A DNA stretch of 64,000 nucleotides from Cladorrhinum sp. PSN259 (taxonomy: Eukaryota > Ascomycota > Sordariomycetes > Sordariales > Podosporaceae): NCBI GenBank assembly GCA_033725935.1, contig MU867113.1:1-64000 (forward strand). Reading direction: 5' to 3'. Positions 1-11,133 of this stretch are shown piece after piece. Made by a program: the position numbers and the translations under genes. Positions within the stretch are counted from its first letter, which is position 1. Every line of letters starts with the position of its first letter. The notes under the pieces were generated by a model, which searched no databases, was not told the origin of the DNA, and saw nothing but the letters and a program-made list of their open reading frames with translations.

Positions 1-192
1 CCGTTAAGGTACGGTTTTCCTTGTGTAAATAGCAGTAGAGGGACCGACGAGCCCTGCCAAGGGCATAGCGGTGTACGAAATAATAATAATATATAATCCC
101 CTTCGTGAAGTAACTTAGCACCTGCCCTTACACGGCATTTAAGAATAAGGGAAATAGCCTACTTATAAATAAACCAACGGCAGGGTCACTAA

Positions 193-1346
193 ATTGCCTT
201 TATATACGATTTCAGGTTATATAATAACAGTCCCGAAAGCAAAAAAGGAGCCGTATATGGGCATATCCCAGCAGTAGCAATTAGTAAGGGCGATGTTCTT
301 TATCAAGACACTAGATTAATTAGAGCCTCTTTAAGGTACCTATCCGTAAGAGAATTATCTGTGTTCTCGCTTTGTTCTTATGTTGACCTGCTCCAAAATG
401 AACGAATTCGAGCTGCAAGGCACAAAGACCCTAAATTTGGAGACTTGACGTTTCGTGATATTTTCACAGTACGAGACTACATCAGCGAATGCCACGACAA
501 AACAACGACACAACTATGCGATATAATAGGGAATGCCTTTGCATTACGGACACCGCCCCTTTCCCTAGCCAGTGAGACAATGCAGGACATCGTCAGACTC
601 ACCATAAGACTCCTCATCCTGACACAGGTCCAATTTCGACCAGGTCATGTCATCCCCACTCGCAACGCCTGCTGCCTTTGAATCAGGACATGAGCCTCCG
701 GGACGCCCTGAAGAGACTACAAACAGCGCCTTTAAACCAAGATGCAGATCTCCTTGCCGACTTCCCATTGTGGTTCAACGTGACCGACTTGGAAAGGATA
801 ACTGGCCTCAAAGTTGGGTGGGCCGACTACATCACTGATCACCTCGCAATCATCAACGGGACGCTCTACTTGTGCCGCAACGTCGAGGCACTAAAACAGA
901 TCAGGGCATCAACAACATTATTTCCACCATTGGAGGGAAAGAAGCTTCTTACAAAAGACTTCATTGAAGAGACAATCAGATCCGTTCTTCTCTTCTTCCC
1001 CGCGGATACAGACCACGATTACGGCAACTGGTTAGCAAAGGGAAACAGCGCCCACGGACTCAATGACTGGCAGCAAGCTTTGGTGGCGGATTTTGAGCAG
1101 TGGCCAAGCTCGAGGCAGGTGGTCGACTACCCGATCTGGGGACAGAGACTTTTACGGATATCGGAAACTTCGAGGAGAGAAGGAGCATGGAGTATCAAGC
1201 GGCTCTGGTACGATAGGCGAGACGAGTCTCTGTGGTGGACGAGATGGGGGTTGATTACAGCTGGAGGATTGGCGCTCATATTTGGATTGATACAGTCCAT
1301 CACAGGCATCATACAAGTTGTTTACGCCGCGAGGTCTGCTGGATGA
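193..1346 (+). CDS. Fungal membrane-anchored hypothetical protein, 5' end unresolved
   Basis: Two exons join cleanly. Exon 1 is open from 193 to 627, the intron is 628-686 (59 nt, GTCCAA...AATCAG), and exon 2 runs 687-1346 in phase 0. No ATG is present in the exon 1 frame after the in-frame stop at 190-192, so the true start is missing, lies in an upstream exon, or was lost; a possible acceptor (ATAACAG) sits near 230. The C-terminus has one hydrophobic segment (about WGLITAGG through ITGIIQVV) after a Trp-rich RDESLWWTRW stretch, a layout I know from many uncharacterised filamentous-fungal proteins with a C-terminal membrane anchor. The function is unknown. The first 240 bases are rich in TpA and stops, which fits partial RIP-like decay of the 5' end. 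The exon 2 join is fairly sure; whether the gene is intact is not. Confidence 0.6.
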
Positions 1347-4240
1347 TGGATAAGACCTATTTACTTTTTTTTCCCGACAAATAAATCCAACTTATTCTTT
1401 CGAAAGCCTATGTGAAAGCCAAAATACATAACCATCAATACAGCGAAAACTCCAGGCGAACATAAAGCATGGAGTAAAGTAAAATAAGGAAAAAGAAGAA
1501 GCAGATCAATGCCTTGATGAAGCTCTTGGGAGGAAAATTGACAGCCTCGCGATGGATGCAAGAATCTAATTGGGCGAGACACTTGAGAACCCACCAACCC
1601 ATCGCACTCTGTGCACTGACCAATTAATGGTGTGAGCTCCAGATCCTCGCCTCTCTGACCATGTGAATAGCACATGCAGCATGAACGAGTCGGTTAAAAG
1701 GCAGTTTGCCTCTTACAAGCTTGCCACTTATAACCAAGGGGAGCTATAGACAACAGGAAGATGGCCATAAGATTAACGTTCTGATTGTTCTAGCCCTCAG
1801 TGCATCCTCACGAGTGACGAGAGATTGGATGATCCTGTTCGACAATCCTTTGCAATTATGCATGAACGAATAAATTGCAAAAAGGGGGAAGCGAAGCACG
1901 GCCTGGACAAACTCGACGTCAATTGAGGAACTGAGGGCCAGAACTCTGGTCGTGATATCGCAACGTAGCGTTGATTGTCTCATGTTGATGATTGCACGGC
2001 GGCTGTCAATTTCCCAACGAGAGACAATCGTGGCCTTGATGCAACGACCATTCGTCACCGTGGCGGTGCGTCACACTCTCCAGCGTCAACTTGAAGCCAC
2101 AGAAAGGTTTCGTAGAGAACAGCCGCGAGACAAACCGAAATGGATGGCTTCTACCGTAGAGTCAAAAGAAACGTTGCCAACTGGCTCACCACGGAGATAA
2201 GAAACTGAGTGAAATGTTGACATGTTTGGCCGAAGGTCCAACGTGAGGAAAGACAAAGAACTAAAATAAAGATAAAAAACAATGTGCCGAGAGATTCCAC
2301 GGTAACAGGCTCCGAGACTTTGACAGAAAAGCACCGGGTTGTGCCTTGCATCCGAAAAATCTTCTTCACCTATTTCAGCTGGCCTAGGGAAGTTTGTGTG
2401 AACGTTGTCGTGGCCACACTAAATTTCGAGTTGCACGGTTTCACGGAGCCACGAAGCCAACTACCGACAGGAAAATGCAGATGCAGATGGCGTCTGCGTG
2501 GGGTTTGTCAATTGTGATGCGACTTCAAATCCGTTGGGTGTTGACGGTTCAGGAGGGTGTGCGTGGTCCTGCAGACAGCCAATGATGGAGCACAGCAGCT
2601 CTGAGAGGGACGAAACCTCAAACGGGGCATGAAAATAGAAGGGGACTAGTGAGGGGTCGGTCAGAAACTGGGGGCGGCAACTGCTTGGGAAAGGATGGGA
2701 ATGGCTGGCTGGGAGGAATTGGGGGATTGGAGGATGGTGGGGTAATGGGATCCACCGAGATGTTTCGAAACGTCGCTTCCTTGAGGGCGCTGCAAGAAGA
2801 AAAGATTTTTGTCACCAGTCAACCACACCATTTCGATCCTTTACCCACCCAATGGAGATGTGTGTCAACAGTGGTGCGCCATGGAGCACCTCAACAAGCA
2901 GGCAACGAAGCTGTTATTCTTCTTTGTCCAGTTGCACTTTATGGTCACACACCATCGGATTGTTCCTCTCTTCTATCGGAAGTCCCCCGCTGCGTTGTGG
3001 CCTGAGCGCCCCTGCATCAACTTTTGCCAAGACACGATTCGACGATCGTCAGCCACTCCCGCATGCCGAGCTCGACCGCCACAAAACCTTGGAAGATGGA
3101 CACTGATGGACAGAGAAACAACATCACTTCATTCCTGCTTGGTTGAGGAAACGAAGAATTGGCATTCACAGCAGCATAGCAATGACGTTGTCACACTCCC
3201 CTGCAATATCCCAACGTTTACCAATAAAGTGGATTACCAGGGGGACGTGGCTGGATCAGCGGTTGCATAAAGTAACCCCCTGAAGTACCAGGTACTTTTT
3301 GCCGAATCTGGACATCGCCTTGCCGCCAGATCTTGCCAACTTGGAACCTCAACCTTCCATCTTCGTCCGATGTTGGAGTCCACCATCTATGGTTGGTACC
3401 TGACCTATAGTTATGGGTTGGGCGAGCAGTTTGTTCCTGCGTCCCTGCCTAGCTTGTCTGGGCCATCTGGTACTCCCATCCAATTGTGTCCGGTGAACCC
3501 CGTGTTTCTACTTGCTCTGGTTCTCCCAAGAGGAGGGCCGATGTCTTGAACCATCAACCATGCTTGCCTTCAGCACCGCAAACACACTACTACAACCGCC
3601 AGATGTCAAGGGGCCCCCGAGTCCACCTAACCACTAATTCGACGCCAAGAACATCAGAGTCATCAACTTGCCTCCTCGGGAGATGCTGCACAGCCTACGC
3701 TGGACGACCTCGTATGTGGCTCTTGTTGCGTTGCTGCATCGGTATGCGATGCGGGTGGCTGACATCGTGGTGCAAGGTACCCGGCGGCTTTTCCAACATC
3801 ATGCCTGTCATGACTCCGCAATATACCCGATAATCAGATGACGGACCTGGATGGCTACCACGGTGGATTCTTGTACCTGTGCCCCATGTCGAGGACCTTT
3901 GAGGTACGGGAACGTTGGCGATCACGGGGCGGCTATCGCTTGCCACCAATGAAAGCTATCGTCAGTCACTGCCGGGGAACCCTGTTCGATGAAACGTGAG
4001 AAGCATGGGCGGACTCGGAACAGGCGCCGGACAACCTCATCTCTATGCGTGGCCGCACACACCTTATAAGTTGGGATGGCTGCTCCCTTCCTGACTACAA
4101 TTCACTACTGCAGGTCCCGGAAACCTTCCTTTCATCCTTCGACCGAAGACTTTATTCTTTCACACCATTCTTTTTTTGTTGGAGCCAGACTCTACCCACC
4201 AACTACAGAATCTACGGCTGGCTCCTCTGACTCTGAACAA
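1347..4240. other. Long intergenic region and GH55 upstream region
   Basis: No ORF here shows convincing coding character; the longest (2809-3270, plus) reads as low-complexity random sequence. A G-rich stretch at about 2660-2760 contains CTGGGG and GTGGGG words that match the consensus of carbon-repressor (CreA-type) sites, plausible for a glucanase promoter but unproven. A TATAA word lies near 4067. Confidence 0.4.
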
Positions 4241-4533
4241 GTAAGCATTTATTTCACGTCCTCCCCTATTGTGTCATTTTATTACCGTTGTCACTGCAAT
4301 GGCTGTACCTTGGGATGATGTCGATGGAGTGACAAGGCAATGAAGACATTGTTGGTGACTGTCGTTGGTATATTGAGGCACAATGGGCGTCATTCACGTT
4401 GTTGACCCCTATTGTCTGCTGATCAACACCTTCCAGACGGCGTGCCTGCACATGTATTTAATTGACTCCTCACGAAAGAGCAACCTCGAGAACTTTTTTC
4501 CACCTAAATAACAAGTGACTAACGCATGCATAG
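4241..4533 (+). other. Probable 5'-UTR intron of the GH55 gene
   Basis: A strong donor GTAAGC at 4241, a branch-like TGACTAAC at 4515-4522 and an acceptor CATAG ending at 4533 define a 293-nt intron that ends 86 nt before the ATG at 4620. The spacing from branch site to acceptor is typical for filamentous fungi. It would sit wholly in the 5' untranslated region. This is inferred from splice signals only. Confidence 0.45.
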
Positions 4534-4619
4534 TCATCACCTTTTAACATCGACATTTAAAACATTTTCCACTCGCAACAAACAACAATTAAACTTGGAC
4601 TTAGCAGGACTATATCACC

Positions 4620-6980
4620 ATGGGGTTCTCAAAATTATCTACTATATTACTCTTAGCGCTGGGCGCTGCTTCACCTGCCCTCAGTGCTCCCGCACCCCAA
4701 CCCCGACAGGCCACAAGCTGGTGGCTTAGCAGCATCAAGCGACAAGGTGCCGCAGCGTTCAACGACGATGCCAGCTACAAGGTATTCCGCAACGTACAAG
4801 ACTACGGTGCCAAGGGTGATGGCTCGACCGACGACACCGCCGCCATCAACAAGGCCATCAGTGACGGAAGCCGCTGCGGGTTGAACTGCTCATCGCAAAC
4901 GACAACTCCTGGCCTCATTTACTTCCCACCCGGTAGCTATGTCGTCAGCAAGCCCATCATTCCTTACTACTACACTCAACTCGTCGGCGATGTCATAAGC
5001 CCACCGACTATCAAGGCTTCAGCAGACTTTGAGGGCATCGCTGTTATCGACGCCGATCCGTATGAGAATGATGGCAGAAACTGGTGGACAAACCAGAACA
5101 ACTTCTTCCGCCAGGTTCGCAATTTCGTCATTGACTTGAAGTCCATGCCAGTCAACAGAGGCGCAGGCATCCATTGGCAAGTCGCTCAGGCGACGAGTCT
5201 CCAGAACATCGTCTTCGACATGCGCACCGATGGAGGCGACGAGAACCAACAGCAGGGTATCTTTATGGACAACGGATCTGGTGGATTCATGGTCGACCTT
5301 ACCTTCAACGGTGGCAGATACGGCGCTTTCTTTGGCAACCAGCAATTCACGACCCGCAACTTGACCTTTAATAACTGCAAGACGGCCATCTTCATGAACT
5401 GGAACTGGGCTTGGACCTTCCAGGATGTGCACATCAACAACTGCGATATTGGTATCGACATGTCCAACGGTGGCCCCGACAGCCAAACCGTTGGCTCCGT
5501 CTTGATGGTCGACAGCATCTTCACCAACACCAAGATTGGCATCAAGACTGCCTACAACCCCAAATCTCCTCAGACTAACGGCACCCTCATCATTGACAAT
5601 GTCGACATGACTGGTACTCAAACCGCCGTCTTCAACAATGCCACAGGCGAGGCCGTTCTTCAGGGCAACCAGAAGGTTGACTTCTTTATCCAAGGCAAGA
5701 CGTATGAGGGCACTACCGCCTCTGTAGGCACCGCTGTTCAGGCTGCTCGCAGCGCTGGTGTCAAGAAGCCCGCGTCTCTTATCGATGCCTCTACTGGCAA
5801 GATCTTCACGCGCACCAAGCCACAGTACGAAGATGTGCCAGCCACCAAGTTTATCAGTGTCAAGGATAACGGTGCCAAGGGCGATGGCAAGACTGACGAC
5901 ACGGATGCCATCCAAGCCATCTTTGACAAGGCTACGGCTGACCAGGTTGTCTACTTCGACCATGGTGCTTACATTGTTACCAAGACTGTCAAGGTTCCCA
6001 AGGATATCAGAATCACCGGCGAGATCTGGCCTCTTATCCTTGCTGGTGGCGACAAGACCTTCAAGGATCAGTCCAACCCTCAGCCCGTCTTCCAGGTCGG
6101 CCAGCCCGGTGATGTCGGTCAGGTTGAGATGTCTGATCTTATCTTTGGTACTGCCGGCGCTCAGCCTGGCGCCATCATGATGGAGTGGAACGTCAAGGGA
6201 AAGACCCAAGGCGCTGCAGGATTGTGGGATGTCCACACTCGCATTGGTGGATATGCCGGCACTCAGCTTGAGTTGGAGCAGTGCGCTAAGAACCCCAACG
6301 CCACCAACACCATTCCCGAACAGTGCTTTGGCTCTTTCATGATGCTGCACATCCCCGCCGGTGGCAGCGCCTATCTCGAGAACACCTGGTACTGGGTTGC
6401 TGACCACTCTCTGGAGCCTTCTGCCAAGGACGGCCAGATTGATGTCTTCAACGGCCGTGGTGTCCTCATCGAGGGCGAAGGTCCCGTTTGGGGTTGGGCC
6501 ACCGCTTCCGAGCACTCTGTCCTCTACAACTACCAGTTCAACAATGCTTCCAACATCTATCTCGCCCTCATCCAGACCGAGACTCCCTACTTCCAGGGTA
6601 ACCCCGACGCCACCAAGCCATTCACAGTCAACGAGAAGTACGCCGATCCAGACTTTGAGAAGCAGTGCGCCGACGACAAGACTGGCACCTGCAAGCGCTC
6701 ATGGGGTGTTCGTGCCGTCAACTCTGAGGACGTCTTCATTTATGGTGCTGGATTGTACTCGTTCTTTGACAACTACGGCCAGGACTGCCTCAAGACTCAG
6801 TCGTGCCAGGACAACATGGTTTCTCTTGAGGACAGCACTGTGCACTTTTATGGTCTAAGCACCAAGGCTAGCGTCAACATGTTGACTGTCAATGGTGAGG
6901 GCATCGCCTTGGATAAGGACAATAGAAATAACTTCTGCGCTACTCTGGCGCAGTACTCACCGGTGCTGGCGTCCGCATGA
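4620..6980 (+). CDS. Secreted GH55 exo-beta-1,3-glucanase (glucan 1,3-beta-glucosidase)
   Basis: This single-exon gene encodes 786 aa, the usual length for GH55 enzymes, which release glucose or short units from beta-1,3-glucan of fungal walls or storage glucan. It starts with a clear signal peptide (MGFSKLSTILLLALGAASPALSA) and then an APAPQPRQ pro-like stretch. GH55 enzymes have two tandem right-handed beta-helix repeats; both are visible through paired motifs, YGAKGDGSTDDTAAI near residue 62 and NGAKGDGKTDDTDAI near residue 416, which match the pectate-lyase-3 superfamily signature. Secreted-type Asn sites (NCS, NLT, NAT) are frequent. The start at 4620 sits in a good Kozak context (CACCATGG), and the promoter and probable leader intron lie just upstream. 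I see no frame break or missing half. Assignment to GH55 is secure; endo versus exo action is inferred from the family. Confidence 0.93.
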   Translation: MGFSKLSTILLLALGAASPALSAPAPQPRQATSWWLSSIKRQGAAAFNDDASYKVFRNVQDYGAKGDGSTDDTAAINKAISDGSRCGLNCSSQTTTPGLIYFPPGSYVVSKPIIPYYYTQLVGDVISPPTIKASADFEGIAVIDADPYENDGRNWWTNQNNFFRQVRNFVIDLKSMPVNRGAGIHWQVAQATSLQNIVFDMRTDGGDENQQQGIFMDNGSGGFMVDLTFNGGRYGAFFGNQQFTTRNLTFNNCKTAIFMNWNWAWTFQDVHINNCDIGIDMSNGGPDSQTVGSVLMVDSIFTNTKIGIKTAYNPKSPQTNGTLIIDNVDMTGTQTAVFNNATGEAVLQGNQKVDFFIQGKTYEGTTASVGTAVQAARSAGVKKPASLIDASTGKIFTRTKPQYEDVPATKFISVKDNGAKGDGKTDDTDAIQAIFDKATADQVVYFDHGAYIVTKTVKVPKDIRITGEIWPLILAGGDKTFKDQSNPQPVFQVGQPGDVGQVEMSDLIFGTAGAQPGAIMMEWNVKGKTQGAAGLWDVHTRIGGYAGTQLELEQCAKNPNATNTIPEQCFGSFMMLHIPAGGSAYLENTWYWVADHSLEPSAKDGQIDVFNGRGVLIEGEGPVWGWATASEHSVLYNYQFNNASNIYLALIQTETPYFQGNPDATKPFTVNEKYADPDFEKQCADDKTGTCKRSWGVRAVNSEDVFIYGAGLYSFFDNYGQDCLKTQSCQDNMVSLEDSTVHFYGLSTKASVNMLTVNGEGIALDKDNRNNFCATLAQYSPVLASA

Positions 6981-7757
6981 TTTGATGGATTTGGAAAAAG
7001 AAAGGATAGACGGATAAGTAGATGATGATACCCGAAAAAAGGCGGGGATGGCATGAGAAATACATTGGAGGTTATTTGACTTTATGGTTTCTTTTTTTTT
7101 TTTTTTTAAAGTACTTCTCTTCCCTTCTTCATTCATGGCCCTAGCGGCATTCTTTTGTTCACTTTTTGTGTCTTTTGGGATTGGCGTTTATCCAAGGGAG
7201 GATTTTAGATGATGCATATGAGATAGCTTACAGGCAATCAAAGGATAAAAATTGCTTTCAAAACAAATTTGATGACCATCTTGATGTGTCGTTGCCCTTG
7301 TGAAATCTGAGGCCATTCCCAATCTCATTCTCACCAAGTCTGATTAGTCAGCACCAAAACTACCCCACTAACCTCCTGAGCTCCGGGCTAAAATCAGCCA
7401 TTGCCTTGGCAGTGCCAGAATTTGGCAGTCGGAAACGTCATAGCTTTTATGCCCATTGTCGTTGCGAAGCTGCTTCTTGCATCCTACAACAAACAACAAA
7501 CGTCTTTTGAAGCGCGCGCCATTGTTCAGAAACCTATTATTGTCGAAATTTGACTGTCTTAAACTCAGAGCAACACTGCGCGACACCATTTTCCACCTAC
7601 CTTTCCACCAGGTTCCGCGACGGTCCTCGACTTGCCACGCTTGATGCGAGTGACGAAGCCTGCCCCGTTGGCTCTTCTTTAAAACACGAGGACTTTGTCT
7701 CTACTGTACTTTATAGCAACTACACATCGAAGCGCCGCAGAGAGAGAGACACACAAA
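6981..7757. other. Intergenic: GH55 3' region and FIT promoter
   Basis: A 17-nt T run follows at 7092-7108. No coding sequence was recognised. The stretch 7600-7757 is C-rich and ends in a purine-rich leader (GAGAGAGACACACAAA) directly before the next ATG, as is common in fungal 5' UTRs. Confidence 0.4.
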
Positions 7758-8880
7758 ATGGACTCCTCAAGCGACGATCCAAACCCAATCCTACGAAACA
7801 CCAAACCGAAAGCCTCTCAACTTGCTTCTTCCTCCTCTTTTACCTCCCCCGTTCGAAACGAATCCTCGCTCCCGGCCCAATCACGCAATAACCCATACCT
7901 ACCCACACCGACAGAAATATTCCTGCTGGCGCTCTACCCGTTTCTCCTCCTACTCGGCACCCTCTACGCCGTCTTGTCCCCCACAGTCCGCGCAGCGCCC
8001 TACGACCACGCCACGCAATCACACATTCAAGACCCGAGCTTGGCACCCTCGTATTTCGCGAGGAAGAACAATCTGTTCAATGTCTTGTTCGTCAAGAGGG
8101 GGTGGGCATGGATTACCTTTTCCTTTTTCCTGTTTCTCTTCACGCACCCAGCGATGAGAAGCACAAACATCAGGATAAAAGCGGGCATCAGATGGGGGGT
8201 TGTCACGGCTTGGTGGGTTTTTGTCACTCAGTGGTTCTTTGGTCCCGCCATAATCGACAGAGGGTTTAGAATCAGTGGCGGCGGGTGCGAGGATAAATTG
8301 CCCGACGCGGATGATGAGTTGGGGGATAAGGTTAAGGGCTTGGTTAGTGCTGCCGCTTGTAAGGCTGCTGGTGGAAGGTGGAGTGGAGGGCACGATATAA
8401 GTGGACACGTGTTTTTGTTGGTTCTGGGAAGTGCGTTTCTGTTGCAGGAGGTTGGATGGGTTTGTGCGAGGTGGGCTAGGTATTTGAGGGAGGAGAGGAC
8501 GGTGGTTATGATTGATGGGGCTGTTAAGGGCGCTGGATTGGAGAAGGGGAAGAGGGAGAGGGAGGAAGGGAGGACATTTGTGATTGAGGAGGAGACGGTT
8601 GCTAGGACGGCGGGGGATGCGTTGGGATATGGAGGGAAGGTTGCGGCTGGTGTTTATCTGGCTAGCGTGTGGATGTTGTTGATGACTGCTATTTATTTCC
8701 ATACTTGGTTTGAGAAGGTGAGTTTTCGTGCGTTGGATTTTTTTAAGAAAAAGCATATGCTAACTTTAGTGTGAACAGCTTACTGGACTTCTCGTCGCCC
8801 TCGCTGGATTGTACGCCACTTACGTTCTCCCGAGATTCATCCCAGCCATTCGGAGCATTATTGGGTTACCAGGCATTTAG
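7758..8880 (+). CDS. FIT-family ER membrane protein (SCS3/FIT2-like acyl-CoA diphosphatase)
   Basis: Exons 7758-8717 and 8779-8880 flank a 61-nt intron (GTGAGT...CTAAC...ACAG) and give 353 aa. Translating through the intron would replace the true C-terminus (LTGLLVALAGLYATYVLPRF) with a false one. FIT proteins are ER membrane enzymes that cleave acyl-CoA to acyl 4'-phosphopantetheine and support lipid-droplet budding. The two signature histidines are visible: GGHDISGH near residue 212 and YFHTWFEK near residue 315. Several hydrophobic segments (around 55-75, 120-135, 155-175, 215-235, 300-320 and the new C-terminal helix) fit a six-pass protein. The N-terminal 45 residues are Ser/Pro-rich and probably disordered. 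The family call is strong from the HxxxGH context. Confidence 0.87.
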
Positions 8881-9109
8881 ATGTATAGCAGAGACATATG
8901 GAAACGGAACTGCATAAAGATTACTTGTGAATAGAGTTATGATACCATTGTAATTATTCCCATCGACCGCAATCATTTGCTTGCTTCGCTTGAGAATATC
9001 GACATGGATTAAGTGCACGGACCATCTTCAATGACCTCATCGAAGCTATTCACAATGTCGCAGCATTTTCCTCTTGCAAAATCCCACATCTTAGCACCAG
9101 AATTCCGGA

Positions 9110-10281
9110 ATGACCGTCCAGAGAGAAATAATGCCTCGCGCAAAGATTTCCGTCCCTTCCAATCTTCCAGAGCTAGTGAAAAATGCCTTCAATCGCGCCC
9201 GCGCATCTGGAGATGTCAACTTTTACCCCACCCAAGTTAAGCTGCTGAACATCAATTCCATACCCGTATGTTCATCTACATTTCCACGTTGTCCTCTCTC
9301 CCTCATATGTATGCTCACAGTATTTTCTTTTTGTATCTTTTACAGTTTCAATTACGATTCGCACCTTCCCTCCTCTCGAAACCGAAATCTCCCCTCCCGC
9401 CACCGCCTTCCACCGATCCGGATGCCGTTCCCCCTCAATCACAAGAACAGAAGAAGTCCTTCTTTGATCCGTTCGATAACCCCGCCAAGGCCATGTTGAT
9501 TACCCCGCTGGGGGAGGGACACAACCTCGTGCTGAATAAGTTCGCGATCGTGCCTGAGCATTTTATTCTGACGACGAAGGAGTGGAAGGAACAGGAGGAC
9601 CTGTTGGAGGCTCAAGATCTGGAGGCTGCCTACGCCTGCATTAAAGCGTTTGAGGAGCACGATGATGGGAAAGGGGGCGGGAAAGAGCTGTACGTGTTTT
9701 TCAACAGCGGGAAGGGGTCAGGCGCGAGTCAGCCGCACAGGCACCTGCAGATGCTCGTTGTTGATCGGATGAGGGAGGGGTTACCACCTGATACGCAGTG
9801 GGATGTGTTGACCAAGCGGCTGGGGGAGGAGGAGGATCCAGAGAAAGTGAGGGACAAGTTGCCGTTCAAGGTCTTTTTGAAAAAGATAAAAAAAGGGGAG
9901 GAGGATGATTTGAGGGGGGTTTACATAGGTTTGTACAGGGAGGGGTGCAAGAGTCTTGGTGTGGAGTTGGGTGAAGAGGAGGAGGAACTTGTTGAAAGGA
10001 AGGCGAAAATAAGTTATAATCTCGGGATGACGAGGGATGTGATGGTCTTGATGCCCAGGGTTGAGGAAGGAGGGGAGGTTGAAGATGATAAGGGGGAGGT
10101 GGTGGGGCAACTGGCGCTGAATGGGACTGTGCTGGCGGGGACTGCGCTGGTGAAGAGCCAGAGGGAGTGGGAGGCGCTGAGCAAAGGGGATGAAGCGGGG
10201 GAGAGGCAGGTTAGGGATGTGTTGGGGAGGATTGGCGTGCCTACTGTGCCAGTTGTGCAGAAGGTGTTGCCTGTTTTGTGA
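9110..10281 (+). CDS. Ap4A phosphorylase (ATP adenylyltransferase, APA1/APA2-like)
   Basis: Exons 9110-9265 and 9346-10281 flank an 80-nt intron (GTATGT...TTTTACAG), giving 363 aa; an in-frame ATG at 9131 (MPRAKISVP) is an equally good start and gives 356 aa. The enzyme phosphorolyses diadenosine tetraphosphate to ADP and ATP. Evidence is the histidine-triad variant SQPHRHLQ near residue 180, preceded by FFNSGKGSGA, and the C-terminal SYNLGMTRDVMVLMPR block typical of the fungal C-terminal domain. The length fits the family. The region between is unusually Glu/Gly-rich on the coding strand (long G-rich runs), which looks like local composition bias rather than damage. The gene stands alone, with the FIT gene 229 bp upstream. 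Confidence 0.88.
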
Positions 10282-10556
10282 ATGGGATGGGGAGTGTACA
10301 GGTGGTGGATGACTACTTGAGTTAGTGTTCTCAAACGTTGTTGTGTTCATGGTTTTTAATCAAGTAGAAAATGCCTTTTTTTTCTTCCTTTGTTTCCCCC
10401 TCCTTTATTTTGTTTTCCCCTTTAAATGTATAAAGTTTGATTGCTAATAACTAAGCTACCTATTTGAATGTTGTTGTCACACCCCTTGCCAGAAGGCTTG
10501 GGAGTAAGATCCTTGTCGTTGTTTTGTAGGCAAATAGAAAATGATGACGCTTGTAC

Positions 10557-10692
10557 TTATTCCCCAAGTTCACTTCCGCTTTCTGACGCTCCGTTTAACC
10601 AAGTGGTGCACATCGGGGGCCGGCAAACTCTTGAGTTAATAAGAAACTGCCCCTCGTGCTGCGGAACTTTGCAAAAGGCGCAGATTGTCATG
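10557..10692 (-). pseudogene. Remnant of the Cys-rich family N-terminal module
   Basis: Read on the minus strand from an ATG at about 10692, this piece encodes ICAFCK...QFLIN...RPPMC. That closely matches the N-terminal module of the intact gene at 46292-47602 (CIVCK...QFMIN...RPPVC): same C-x2-C spacing, same QF-x-IN core, same RPP-x-C end. The reading stops soon after, with no Gln-rich middle or CPRGG end. I take it as a truncated family fragment. It could instead be a tiny expressed protein with one zinc knuckle. Confidence 0.5.
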
Positions 10693-10862
10693 CCGCGTGA
10701 ACTCTGGCGCCCAGTCCTGATCGGCAAACTTGACAAGTAAAACGTCCCAGTGTTCCTGCCGCATCCTTGGATACCAGTTCCTCCTCCTCGGAAGCGGAAG
10801 AGAATTGGGACTTCCTGTTGCTTGCGTAGTGCGTATATAACTTTGACTTCCCTGTAGGAACT

Positions 10863-11133
10863 AGTGGTCTGCGGTCGTGCATTTCTGCTCCAACTGGCCG
10901 TTGGCGTTGATACGACGCTCAAACTTGGGGGTCACTTTGCTAGTGGGCTTGTCGTCTTCCTGATCTTCGTTATCAAGAACGGTGTCTGAGGGTAGGAGAG
11001 ATGAGTTGGCAGGGCTCGCGGCTTGCTGGTTGAAATAGTTGGCTCAAGAGAGAGCAGTTTCTCGGTTGGTGGCCTCGGGGACTGGACGTCTGGTGGAATT
11101 CTGGCCGGCGGGTGGGTTTAGGGGCTGTTCGGC
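10863..11133 (-). pseudogene. Decayed partial paralog A of the 40508-41330 Cys-rich gene
   Basis: Minus-strand translation aligns along its length with the central part of the protein at 40508-41330: PPAGQNSTRRPVPEA versus NPLASQNLVRRPFHEV, then NQQAASPANSS, DTVLDNEDQEDDKPT and FERRINANGQLEQKCTTADH. The frame carries a TGA after ETALS and a TAG at 10863-10861 exactly where the intact gene has Trp (EHW). TGG-to-TAG is what RIP or deamination on the opposite strand gives. Downstream of this the C-terminal Cys pairs are unrecognisable. It is fused directly to remnant B, so the piece arose by a tandem copy followed by deletion. Confidence 0.75.

Noticed and set aside
5019..6515. 498-aa minus-strand open frame inside the glucanase gene
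   Set aside because: It is an antisense shadow of the GH55 coding sequence, produced by its codon bias, with no domain of its own.
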